From Candidatus Sericytochromatia bacterium (GTDB lineage Bacteria; Cyanobacteriota; Sericytochromatia; UBA7694), in contig JADMKE010000015.1 of NCBI GenBank assembly GCA_018780035.1, positions 1-33,823 on the forward strand: a stretch of 33,823 bases of DNA, given 5' to 3'. The translations under genes were made by a program, and so were the position numbers. This document shows, one piece after another, positions 1-7,358 of this stretch. Below the pieces are notes generated by a model. That model did no database searches, had not been told where the DNA came from, and saw only the letters and a list, made by a program, of their open reading frames with translations. Position 1 is the stretch's first letter; each line of letters opens with the position of its first letter.

Positions 1-760
1 TTGACCTTTGGCGTTTGAGAGAGCGAATCCCACGACCGGAAACAACAATCGCTTGTCCTGAATCGGTACTCACTGCGGCTTGATGGATTTCACCCAGGTC
101 TACACAGGCTTTGCGAGTTCCTGGTGACTCCTGAGCATCGTCCACATGATAGGTGACATGAAGCTCATAACCATCATTAAAGACCAGTTTGCAGGCTCCT
201 GCACCTTCTGGCAATTTGAGATTCAAGACCAGAGGCTCTCTGCCTCTACCCATCGGCAAAATCACCCGGTTCTCTGTGACTTTGACAGCCTGAGCAGGCC
301 ACATCAGTGTATAAGTGTGCTTGGTTTTGTAAGGATAGCGGATTTTGACCCCGGATTTACGTAGTTTGCGGGTGGTATCAATATTTTGCAGGAAGGTGTG
401 GCAAATCATCTGCACACTTTGACTGTGCATGGCATAGAGCCCCTTTGTCGCCTGCTGCAAATCTGTACGATTGGGCCAGTGTTGGCCTGTACGCGTACTG
501 AGAACAGCGTCGCCCAGAGCGCGTCGAAGGGTCGAAGTACGCGCCTCAAGATGAATGTCCCGGCATTGGTTCCAGACTTTACCGGCTTCCAGACGAGCTG
601 ACCAGATTTGCTCATGCTGAAAGTGAGTGAGGTGTTTGAGTGGGAAGATGCGGCAGGCGTTGCCCGAGCCATGGTTGTTAGCGAGTTCACGAGCCTTACA
701 ACCATGGACAGCAGCGCTAGGGCTTAGGTCTGGCGACAACATAGCTTTTACGTATTCCAT
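1..760 (-). CDS. tnpB: TnpB-family transposon-associated RNA-guided nuclease (IS200/IS605 OrfB type), partial at window edge
   Basis: An open frame starts at ATG 760 (an in-frame ATG also lies at 742) and runs off position 1 without a stop, giving about 253 residues. The middle contains the TnpB N-terminal pattern IRYPYKTKHTYTLMWPA, then the RuvC-I segment CVDLGEIHQAAV with the presumed metal-binding Asp at residue 221, followed by SGRGIRSLKRQR. This order is typical of OrfB/TnpB proteins, which act as omegaRNA-guided DNA nucleases accompanying IS200/IS605 and IS607 elements. RuvC-II, RuvC-III and the zinc finger would lie outside the window, so integrity cannot be judged. No TnpA is visible upstream. 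There is no clear Shine-Dalgarno sequence; a TATAAT-like box lies just upstream of the start. The 3' flank, where the functional omegaRNA normally lies, is not in the window. Confidence 0.85.
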   Translation of the reverse strand, partial: MEYVKAMLSPDLSPSAAVHGCKARELANNHGSGNACRIFPLKHLTHFQHEQIWSARLEAGKVWNQCRDIHLEARTSTLRRALGDAVLSTRTGQHWPNRTDLQQATKGLYAMHSQSVQMICHTFLQNIDTTRKLRKSGVKIRYPYKTKHTYTLMWPAQAVKVTENRVILPMGRGREPLVLNLKLPEGAGACKLVFNDGYELHVTYHVDDAQESPGTRKACVDLGEIHQAAVSTDSGQAIVVSGRGIRSLKRQRS

Positions 761-854
761 AATATTTTATTATATCATACACAAGAATACACTCTGGATT
801 TTATTTTGGTCTCTCACTCTGAATGTCAAGTTCACTCAACCCCAACATTCTGAT

Positions 855-873
855 GACAGCTCACAGAGCTGTC
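855..873. repeat. Perfect 8-bp inverted repeat with 3-nt loop, candidate IS subterminal hairpin
   Basis: GACAGCTC (855-862) and GAGCTGTC (866-873) are exact reverse complements around ACA. IS200/IS605 elements carry subterminal hairpins near their ends, so this could belong to the left end of the tnpB element. It is not followed by a T-run on the minus strand, so it is a poor terminator for the ACP operon; on the plus strand a short CTCTTTT follows. Confidence 0.5.
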
Positions 874-876
874 GCT

Positions 877-950
877 CTTTTCATCCCAATCCCCTGAAGT
901 GGATGGGAATTCCCAGAGCGTCCTTTAAATCCGCTCGTTTCGACCCATCC
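877..950 (-). ncRNA. Structured element resembling the 3' end of a TnpB omegaRNA / IS605 right end
   Basis: Read on the minus strand, an outer stem GGATGGG (950-944) pairs with CCCATCC (907-901). It encloses an inner hairpin GAGCG (936-932) with CGCTC (920-916). The linker TGGGAAT follows the inner hairpin, and CCCATCC can alternatively pair with the downstream GGATTGGG (892-885) with one bulged base. From memory, a GAGCG..CGCTC hairpin followed by TGGGAAT and a G/C-rich terminal hairpin resembles right ends of many IS605-type TnpB elements. The stems are seen directly; the omegaRNA assignment is inference. It is odd that it lies 5' of the tnpB gene and just 3' of the ACP gene rather than 3' of tnpB. 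Confidence 0.4.
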
Positions 951-957
951 GATAAAC

Positions 958-1212
958 TCAGGGTGCACTTCGCTCAACGAGCATGGACAAACTTCCCAAA
1001 TTCTCTAAATGTTCACCCGTCAGCAATTGGCTGCCCAATTCCAACTTAAAATGGCGGTTGAGCAGTAGAATCAGCTGTACCAGGTCAAACGAATCCAGGC
1101 CCAGATCTTCTTTGAGGCGGGTCTCTGGGCCCAATTCACTTTCAGGGGCGGCAAGACCCTCCTGTTTTAAGAGTATCTGAATTTGGCTTAAGACCAGGGA
1201 TTTCTCGGCCAT
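958..1212 (-). CDS. Acyl carrier protein
   Basis: 84 residues, the usual ACP length. The motif EDLGLDSFDLVQL contains the Ser that would carry 4'-phosphopantetheine, and the flanking helices are leucine-rich and acidic as in type II ACPs. The start is ATG 1212 with AAGGAG about 8 nt upstream. It overlaps the 3' end of the acyl-ligase gene by 25 nt, indicating co-transcription and probably coupled translation. Its likely partners are the adjacent AMP-dependent ligase, which could load it, and the FabH-like enzyme, which could use the loaded acyl group. The divergence of the loop from housekeeping AcpP and the gene context suggest a dedicated pathway carrier rather than the bulk fatty-acid ACP; this last point is inference. 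Confidence 0.9.
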   Translation of the reverse strand: MAEKSLVLSQIQILLKQEGLAAPESELGPETRLKEDLGLDSFDLVQLILLLNRHFKLELGSQLLTGEHLENLGSLSMLVERSAP

Positions 1213-2621
1213 GTGGGCAACTCCTTGCGAATTAATTTTCCATTGGGGGTCAGGGGCAATGTTTTAACCCGGTAAAACTGGCGGGGGATTTGCTGGGGCT
1301 CCAACGTGTTTTTGCAAAATCGCCGCAAAGCGTGCAAAGAGGGAATCTCGGCATTGGCATCGAGTTCAATTAAAGCCACCAAATGGCTGCCCAAAACCGG
1401 ATCCGCTTCGCCATAAACGGCGGCGTGTAAAATGGCTGCTTGGCTTTGCAAGGCGCGCTCGACCGCCAAAGGGGCCACTTTTTCGCCGCCAGAGAGCAGG
1501 GTATCGTCGCGTCTACCGGTAATAAACAATTCTCCGCTTGGGCTCAAATAGCCACTGTCGCCCGTTTTTAGCCAACCTGCTTGCAGGGTTTCGGCACTCA
1601 GTTCAGGCGCATCGAGATACCCCATCATCAAAGAAGGGCTCTGTACCCAAACCTCGTCTTGAACGATCTTGATCGCGACACCGGGCAGCGGCCGACCGGC
1701 ACTGCCCGAGCCAAATTCTGGGTCGTCGTTGGAAAAGGCGCTCACGCGGGGACCCGCTTCGGTCAGTCCATAGCCAATCCAGATTTGGGCTTGGGGGAAA
1801 GCCGCTTGCAAGGCCGGAATTTCTTCGGGGTGCAAAGCGGCCCCAGCAATTGACAAATGGCGCAGCGCTGGGAGGGGCTCGGGTTGACCCTGCAGTATCA
1901 GGCGCAGGGTACTCGGAACCGCTGCAAAAGTTTTGATCTCTGCTGTGTGTAAGTGTCTGAGCAGGTCGCCGGGCCAGATTTGATGGGGCAAAAGATGCAC
2001 AGGGCTGGCCGCCAGCAATGCTGGCAATAATTGGGTGATCAGGCCAAAGGCATGATTCAGAGGCAAATGAATGGCCATTTTTCCGGGGGCTTCTAAGGCC
2101 TGAAACTGGCGCACAGCCTGGGCATTCCAAAAGAGTGAAGCAGGTAAAAAACAGGCCGCTTTGACCTCGCCGCTCGAACCTGAGGTGAGCAAAGCCAAAC
2201 AGGGAGCGCCTGCCTCTGCTGGCCGAACGAGGTCTTCAGACTGAGAGATAACCGAGGGGGGTTGCTCTTGCCCGGCATTCAGATTTGTTTTCAATTCATG
2301 GGAGAAGTCCAAGGCCCGAAACTGGTTTTGCAGTTGGCCAAAAGCCGCTGCGGGCAACGCTGGGTGGGTCGGAATTGCCAACATGCCCGCGATCATCAGC
2401 GCCAGCCAGTCTTGAACAAAGGCCCGGCTGTGTTCCGCAGGCAGCAAAAACCGTGTGCCGGGGGCAAAAAGGCCCCTCAAAGCCAAGGCCTGGGCCTCTG
2501 TGTTCTGGGCCAAATCGCGGTAGCTGATCTGTCCCTCGCTGTCGCTGATGCCATGAGATTCTGGTGCCTGGGCCCAAAATGCCAGCAGAGCCTGAAAGCT
2601 GTTTGGGGCTAAAATTGCCAG
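1188..2621 (-). CDS. AMP-dependent acyl ligase (acyl-CoA/acyl-ACP synthetase family)
   Basis: ANL-superfamily adenylating enzyme of about 478 residues. Core motifs appear in order: the P-loop ALLTSGSSGEVKA, the IGYGLTEAGP motif, the KTGDSGYLSPSGELFITGRRDD hinge in two parts (KTGDSGYL and GELFITGRRDD), and the C-terminal LTPNGKLIRKEL with the catalytic Lys. It should activate a carboxylic acid as acyl-AMP and pass it to a thiol, here plausibly the neighbouring ACP. The start is uncertain. The frame is open to a TTG at 2711, but that segment fully overlaps the ketosynthase. There is no ATG, GTG or TTG before the conserved region; CTG 2621 has GGGGAGG six nt upstream and gives an N-terminus that fits the family (AILAPNSFQALL). 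I therefore chose 2621 and list TTG 2711 as the alternative. Confidence 0.9.
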   Translation of the reverse strand: MAILAPNSFQALLAFWAQAPESHGISDSEGQISYRDLAQNTEAQALALRGLFAPGTRFLLPAEHSRAFVQDWLALMIAGMLAIPTHPALPAAAFGQLQNQFRALDFSHELKTNLNAGQEQPPSVISQSEDLVRPAEAGAPCLALLTSGSSGEVKAACFLPASLFWNAQAVRQFQALEAPGKMAIHLPLNHAFGLITQLLPALLAASPVHLLPHQIWPGDLLRHLHTAEIKTFAAVPSTLRLILQGQPEPLPALRHLSIAGAALHPEEIPALQAAFPQAQIWIGYGLTEAGPRVSAFSNDDPEFGSGSAGRPLPGVAIKIVQDEVWVQSPSLMMGYLDAPELSAETLQAGWLKTGDSGYLSPSGELFITGRRDDTLLSGGEKVAPLAVERALQSQAAILHAAVYGEADPVLGSHLVALIELDANAEIPSLHALRRFCKNTLEPQQIPRQFYRVKTLPLTPNGKLIRKELPTWPRNPWS

Positions 2622-3700
2622 ACCAGGCCTCCCCAGGTCAGGCCCCCACCGACAGTATTCAGGCCCACTCTGGCCCCCGGCTGAATCTGACCTGCTTGCA
2701 TGGCCTCCCAAAGGGCAATTAAGACAGCCGCTCCGGCCACACTGCCGTGGCGGTCTAAATTGTGAAATTGCTTTTCAAGCGGAATACCCAGTAGTTCCGC
2801 CACTTTGCGCGTCAATTGGCGGTTGACCTGGTGGGGCACATACAGATCCAGATCGCTGGGCGTCAAACCCGCTTGGGCCAAGGCGCCTTGCATTGCGGCC
2901 AGGTAGCGCACGGGAACCGCCTCTTTTAAGCTGCTGGCATCGCCGTGGTAATAATACTGTTTTTGTTCCAGGGCTTCGGCGGTCGGAGGCAAGAGGCCAG
3001 GGGTATTCACCAGCACCCCCAATTCGCCATCAGCCCCAAGGTAGCCTCCGAGCAAGCCCTGTTCGGGACTGCCTTTTTCCAGCCACAGGGCAATGGCACC
3101 ATCTCCCACCCCCATGACGGTTTCGGGAATCTGGGGATTGGCATATTTTGAAGGGGTTTCTGCGGCCACCAGCAAGACAGGCCCCAATCCTGCTTGCACA
3201 TACAAAGCGGCAGTAACCAAAGCATAGAGACCCGTGCTGCATCCGGCTTTGAGATCCAGTGAAGGGGCTTTGATACCCGTGGCAGCCCCCACGGCACAGG
3301 ACGATGCAGAGGTAATTTTGTGGGGCGTGGTTGAAGCAAACAGTAAAAGTCCCACGTCTTCGGGGCCCAGCCCTGTCTGTGCAAACAGGGCCTGCACGGC
3401 TTTGACCCCCAGATCGACCGAATGTTCTTCGCTGTGATTGGGAGGCGTTCCAACCACATGGGTCCATTGGCGCTGACTCAGGCCGACAACCTGTTCGGGA
3501 TAATCGGGGTGCATGTCGCGCGTTGCCAGGATCTGTTCGTAATTGGGGCCAAGCAAATGTTTAAAAATATCCAGGTTGTGCAGAGAGGGAATGGTCTGCC
3601 CCTGCATTTCCAGCGGTTCGGGCCAAGCAGTGGCCCCCGCGCGAATGTTTACGCCCGTAATTGCACCAAAGGCTTTGCCGCCGGGAGGGGTTTCTGACAT
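2609..3700 (-). CDS. FabH-like 3-oxoacyl-ACP synthase III family protein with atypical active site
   Basis: 363 residues with thiolase fold signatures of KAS III. The nucleophile is in LKAGCSTGLYAL (Cys154), and the catalytic His is in YVPHQVN (His290). In FabH the third residue is Asn, 30 residues after the His within a GN-containing motif; here the same spacing places Ser320 in NLDRHGSVAGA. The enzyme would form an acyl-enzyme and then condense or transfer the acyl group to a carrier or alcohol/amine. The start is ATG 3700 with AAGGA 8 nt upstream. The ligase and ACP genes follow, overlapping its end. The Asn-to-Ser change argues for a specialised or non-decarboxylating acyltransferase rather than the housekeeping initiation enzyme, but this is inference. 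Confidence 0.9.
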   Translation of the reverse strand: MSETPPGGKAFGAITGVNIRAGATAWPEPLEMQGQTIPSLHNLDIFKHLLGPNYEQILATRDMHPDYPEQVVGLSQRQWTHVVGTPPNHSEEHSVDLGVKAVQALFAQTGLGPEDVGLLLFASTTPHKITSASSCAVGAATGIKAPSLDLKAGCSTGLYALVTAALYVQAGLGPVLLVAAETPSKYANPQIPETVMGVGDGAIALWLEKGSPEQGLLGGYLGADGELGVLVNTPGLLPPTAEALEQKQYYYHGDASSLKEAVPVRYLAAMQGALAQAGLTPSDLDLYVPHQVNRQLTRKVAELLGIPLEKQFHNLDRHGSVAGAAVLIALWEAMQAGQIQPGARVGLNTVGGGLTWGGLVWQF

Positions 3701-3717
3701 GCCATGTGTCCTTTTTT

Positions 3718-3738
3718 GCTTTCAGTATACCTGAAAGC
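3718..3738. repeat. 8-bp hairpin just upstream of the ketosynthase ribosome binding site
   Basis: GCTTTCAG (3718-3725) and CTGAAAGC (3731-3738) are exact inverted repeats with a 5-nt loop. On the minus strand it sits in the 49-nt gap after the lipoprotein stop and directly before the A-rich Shine-Dalgarno sequence of the FabH-like gene. There is no T-run on the minus strand, so it is not a standard terminator. An mRNA-stability or processing element is possible. Confidence 0.45.
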
Positions 3739-3749
3739 GCAAGTAGGCT

Positions 3750-4145
3750 CTATTGTTTGATCTGCAGGCGCATGATCGCCGTGCATTCCTGTTTGAGTTC
3801 TTCGGCACTGCCACGGTCGCCCGCGAGAACTGCGATCTCACTGACCTCTTTGCTGGCGATCAGGTATTTAAACTGCACCTGCCGTTTGAAGGCGTTTTCG
3901 CCCCGCTTGAGCTGGTATTCAACGCTGATGCGCATAAAACTCTGGCCGCCTGTAAACTGGATCTTCATGTCTTTGATCGCTGTAAATTGAAAACTGCCGG
4001 GCTGGGCCGTAGACGCAGAAATAGGCGCAGAAAGGGGAGCAGCAAAGCGATTTAAGGGGGGGGCTGCAACCGAGAGGGGCAACACAGGGCCACTTTGGCA
4101 GGCACTCAGACTCAGAAGCAGGGTTAAAAGGGGGATTTTTTTCAT
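3750..4145 (-). CDS. Small predicted lipoprotein of unknown function
   Basis: 131 residues from ATG 4145. The N-terminus MKKIPLLTLLLSLSAC is a classical lipoprotein signal peptide with lipobox LSAC, so the mature protein should start at Cys and be lipid-anchored. A Pro/Ala/Ser-rich linker follows, then a mixed beta-type domain (FTAIKDMKIQFTGGQSFMRI and KYLIASKEVSEIAVLAG) that I do not recognise. The reading frame extends further upstream to 4193, but the signal peptide defines the start at 4145. It is the first gene of the minus-strand run leading into the ketosynthase/ligase/ACP genes, 49 nt upstream, but any functional link is speculative. Confidence 0.8.
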   Translation of the reverse strand: MKKIPLLTLLLSLSACQSGPVLPLSVAAPPLNRFAAPLSAPISASTAQPGSFQFTAIKDMKIQFTGGQSFMRISVEYQLKRGENAFKRQVQFKYLIASKEVSEIAVLAGDRGSAEELKQECTAIMRLQIKQ

Positions 4146-4283
4146 GGGTTTACTCTCTCTGCGCGGGTGGGTTAAACAAATTATCGCGGGCAAGCTGGTA
4201 AAACACGGTTATTGATTCGTTAATTTATGGCTAAAATTAGATCTCGGTGCAAATGGACCTGTCTGCGTGTTTTCTGTTGTTGA

Positions 4284-4312
4284 TTGACGGTCCGACGCTT
4301 TTCGACTAACTT
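4284..4312 (+). promoter_or_regulatory. Possible promoter for the SNF2/SWIM operon
   Basis: TTGACG at 4284-4289 is five of six to the -35 consensus and is followed after 17 nt by TAACTT at 4307-4312, a weak -10. It lies about 47 nt before the SNF2 start codon in the divergent intergenic region. Confidence 0.3.
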
Positions 4313-4358
4313 AGCAGTAAGGTATGTTCAAGATTTTAGAGAATAAGATAATGACGCG

Positions 4359-7358
4359 ATGTTAATTTTACACGCTCTTTTGGCAGATCACACGCTGGCA
4401 CTCTGGGCGGAACAGGCCTTTGTGCCACGCAAAGGTCGCTTGCCCCAGAATCCATTACATCCAGGCGCTTTGGCTTTAAGCGACTTGGACAATCTGCTGA
4501 TGGCCTTGGTACTTTCTCCCTCTGCCCAGGCCGAAGAACGGTTCTTCTTTTGCCCTTCCGCACCCAGCAGACCCCTGCCTTCCCACCCCATTTTGGGTGA
4601 GCAAATGTGTAAACAGGTGCGATTAAGCCCCTGGCGGATTGCCTGCCGGGATTACACCCCTTTGGCACTTCTGCCTTGGCTGCAAGCCCTGCCCGAGCGC
4701 GAATTGTATGCCCCCGGCATCATGCTCGGCCCTGAGTTGCGATTTTTGCAGGGCGTTTTGCGCTGGGCGCTTAAACTCACAGCTGAACAGCAGTTTTTGC
4801 CAGCTTTGGTGGCTGGACAGGCCTGTTGGCAGGCCCAGCTCAACAGCCGCGAACGCATGCGTTTACACGAATGGGCCCGCGCACTGCCCCCTGCTCTGTC
4901 TGCCCTGGCAGCCACAGGCCCCGAACCTGTGGTTTTGCTGGAAAAACTCCTGTCATCTTTGCTCGATGCGGTGATCCGCTCCGCTGTGTTGCCTGCCCGC
5001 ACCAAACCCCGCCATGAACACTCTGTTTATAATGCCTGGATACAGGCCCTGGGAATGCCTTCGGGCAGATTAAACCATTCAGCCCAGGCCTTAGAGCCCC
5101 TGGCAAAAAGTCTGGCCCAATGGAAGCGGCCGCTGCAGGCCCTGAACGAAGCGGATTGGCGTTTGGGTTTGCTTGTGCATGATGCCGAACCCGAAGAACC
5201 CTGGCTGGTCGAGGGTTTCTTGCAATCCCATGCTGATCCCAGTTTGCGCCTGCCTCTGCAGGCGGTCTGGCAGATCAATGCCAGCAAAGCCAAGACCCTT
5301 TCCACCTCCCCCGAAATCCTGAAAGAATACCTTTTACTGGCCCTGGGCCAGGCCTGTGCGATTTATCCGCCTCTCCAGGTGCTTTTGGCGGGCCAACGCC
5401 CCCAAGCCCTGACCCTTTCTACAGCTGAAATATGGTCTTTTTTGGCCCAAGCGGCCCCCCTTTTAGAAGCGGCGGGCTTTGCCCTGTTTTTGCCAACCTG
5501 GTGGACCCAGCCAAAAGCGCGAAATCTCTCCCTGCGCGCCCAGATCAGGACGCCCAAGCTCAAAGGGCGAACCGGACTGGACCTGGCCACGGTGATGAAA
5601 GTCAATTGGGAAGTGGCTTTGGGCGAAGAACAGTTGAGCGGTCAGGAATTGACGGCCTTGGCAAAATTCAAACAACCGCTGGTGATGTTTCGGGGGCAAT
5701 GGCGAATTGTCGATCAGGCTGAGATTCAAAAAGCCCTGGTTTTTCTCAAACGCCAACCCAGCGAGCTGACTTTGCAAGAACTTGTGCCGCTGGCCCTCGG
5801 TGCCAGCGAGGCCCCATTGCCCATATCTGCCATAGAGGCCCAGGGCCATGTGCGCGAACTCTTTGCCCAATTGCAAGGCCAGCAGAGCTTTGGCCTGACT
5901 GAAATTCCCGCCGGTTTTAAGGGCACGTTGCGGCCCTACCAAATTCGTGGGGTGTCCTGGTTGCAGTTTTTGCACCAATGGGGACTTGGCGCCTGCCTCG
6001 CCGACGATATGGGCCTGGGCAAGACGCCGCAAACCCTGGCCCGGATTCTCAAAGCCCGGCTCGAAAACCCTTCTGCTCCGCCCGTTTTGCTGATCTGCCC
6101 GACAACCTTGGTGGGCAATTGGAAACGCGAAGCGGCACATTTTACACCAGATTTAAAGGTCTTTGTGCATCATGGGGCTGAACGCCTCAAGCTTTCAGCC
6201 TTTAAAAAGGCGATCGCACAACAGGATCTGGTGATTACCACTTATGGGCTCTTACACCGCGATCTGGCTTTTTTACAGCCCTTTCACTGGCAGGGCATTG
6301 TCTTGGATGAGGCCCAAGGGATCAAAAACGCTGAAACCCGCCAGTCTCAATCGGCGCGCAGCCTCAAAGCCCAGTGGCGTGTGGCGCTCACGGGAACACC
6401 GATCGAAAACCATGTGGGGGATCTCTGGTCGCTGATGGATTTTCTCAACCCCGGTCTCTTGGGCAGCCAGAGCTATTTTCGCCTGCATTTCCAGCAGCCA
6501 ATCCAGGCCTTTAGCGATCCCCAGACCCAGGCCAAACTCAAGGCCCGGATTGAACCCTTTATGCTGCGCCGACTCAAAACCGACAAAAGCATTATTTCGG
6601 ACCTGCCCGAAAAGCTCGAAATGGAGCTGTTTTGCCCCCTGACCCGTGAGCAGGCTTCGCTCTACCAGGCCCAGCTCAAACAAATGCAGGCCCAATTGGC
6701 CAAAAGTGAAGGCATTCAGCGCAAGGGACTCGTACTCTCGTCTTTGATGCGCTTTAAACAATTGTGCAACCACCCTGCCCAGTTTTTGGGGGAAAAAGGC
6801 CCGCTTTCAGGCCGTTCGGGCAAGTTGATGCGCTTAGAAGAAATGCTGGAAGAGATCCTGGAAATGGACGAGTCCGTTTTGATCTTTAGCCAATTTGCTG
6901 AGATGGGCGCGCTCTTGCAGACCCATTTGCAAAACCGCTTTGGCGAAGAGGTGCTATTGCTCACGGGCAAGACCCCCAAAGCCAAGCGGGATCAACTCGT
7001 GGAGCGCTTTCAGTCCGCAGGCGGCCCACGCATTTTTGTGCTCTCACTCAAAGCCGGGGGCACAGGCCTCAATCTGACCCGTGCCAACCATGTCTTTCAC
7101 TACGATCGCTGGTGGAACCCGGCGATTGAGAACCAGGCCACCGACCGGGCCTTTCGCATTGGTCAAACCCGGCAAGTGCAGGTGCATAAATTGATCTGTG
7201 GGGGCACGGTCGAAGAGCGGATTGCCGAATTGCTTTTGCACAAACAGGATTTGGCGAATCAGACGGTGGGCCATGGTGAAAATTGGCTGACAGAGCTGTC
7301 GAATCAGCAAATCCAGGATTTATTCCAACTCAATTTGGAGGAGGCCATTAGCGAATGA
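4359..7358 (+). CDS. SNF2-family DEAD/DEAH helicase (Swi2/Snf2 ATPase)
   Basis: 999 residues. The first ~500 residues form the long N-terminal region found in bacterial SNF2 proteins. The ATPase begins with LADDMGLGKTPQT (Walker A, about residue 547), then VLDEAQGIKN (DEAQ in place of DEAH, about 648), TGTPIENHVGDLWSLMDF (about 678) and, in the second RecA lobe, LKAGGTGLNLTRANHVFHYDRWWNP with QATDRAFRIGQ (about 926). All expected motifs are present, so it should be an active dsDNA translocase or chromatin/protein-DNA remodeller. The stop overlaps the start of the SWIM gene (ATGA). The two families are often neighbours in bacteria, suggesting they act together on DNA, perhaps in repair or transcription recycling; the cellular role is not established by the sequence. 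Confidence 0.95.
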   Translation: MLILHALLADHTLALWAEQAFVPRKGRLPQNPLHPGALALSDLDNLLMALVLSPSAQAEERFFFCPSAPSRPLPSHPILGEQMCKQVRLSPWRIACRDYTPLALLPWLQALPERELYAPGIMLGPELRFLQGVLRWALKLTAEQQFLPALVAGQACWQAQLNSRERMRLHEWARALPPALSALAATGPEPVVLLEKLLSSLLDAVIRSAVLPARTKPRHEHSVYNAWIQALGMPSGRLNHSAQALEPLAKSLAQWKRPLQALNEADWRLGLLVHDAEPEEPWLVEGFLQSHADPSLRLPLQAVWQINASKAKTLSTSPEILKEYLLLALGQACAIYPPLQVLLAGQRPQALTLSTAEIWSFLAQAAPLLEAAGFALFLPTWWTQPKARNLSLRAQIRTPKLKGRTGLDLATVMKVNWEVALGEEQLSGQELTALAKFKQPLVMFRGQWRIVDQAEIQKALVFLKRQPSELTLQELVPLALGASEAPLPISAIEAQGHVRELFAQLQGQQSFGLTEIPAGFKGTLRPYQIRGVSWLQFLHQWGLGACLADDMGLGKTPQTLARILKARLENPSAPPVLLICPTTLVGNWKREAAHFTPDLKVFVHHGAERLKLSAFKKAIAQQDLVITTYGLLHRDLAFLQPFHWQGIVLDEAQGIKNAETRQSQSARSLKAQWRVALTGTPIENHVGDLWSLMDFLNPGLLGSQSYFRLHFQQPIQAFSDPQTQAKLKARIEPFMLRRLKTDKSIISDLPEKLEMELFCPLTREQASLYQAQLKQMQAQLAKSEGIQRKGLVLSSLMRFKQLCNHPAQFLGEKGPLSGRSGKLMRLEEMLEEILEMDESVLIFSQFAEMGALLQTHLQNRFGEEVLLLTGKTPKAKRDQLVERFQSAGGPRIFVLSLKAGGTGLNLTRANHVFHYDRWWNPAIENQATDRAFRIGQTRQVQVHKLICGGTVEERIAELLLHKQDLANQTVGHGENWLTELSNQQIQDLFQLNLEEAISE

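Noticed and set aside
406..705. Minus-strand open frame of 99 codons in the tnpB region
   Set aside because: It is a different frame from the tnpB coding frame, which runs unbroken from 760 to the edge and carries the family motifs.
855..873. Hairpin as rho-independent terminator of the ACP operon
   Set aside because: On the minus strand it is followed by ATCAGAATG, not a T-run.
5463..6140. Open frame of 225 codons on the minus strand inside the SNF2 gene
   Set aside because: Antisense shadow; the plus-strand frame carries the Walker A motif in the same place.
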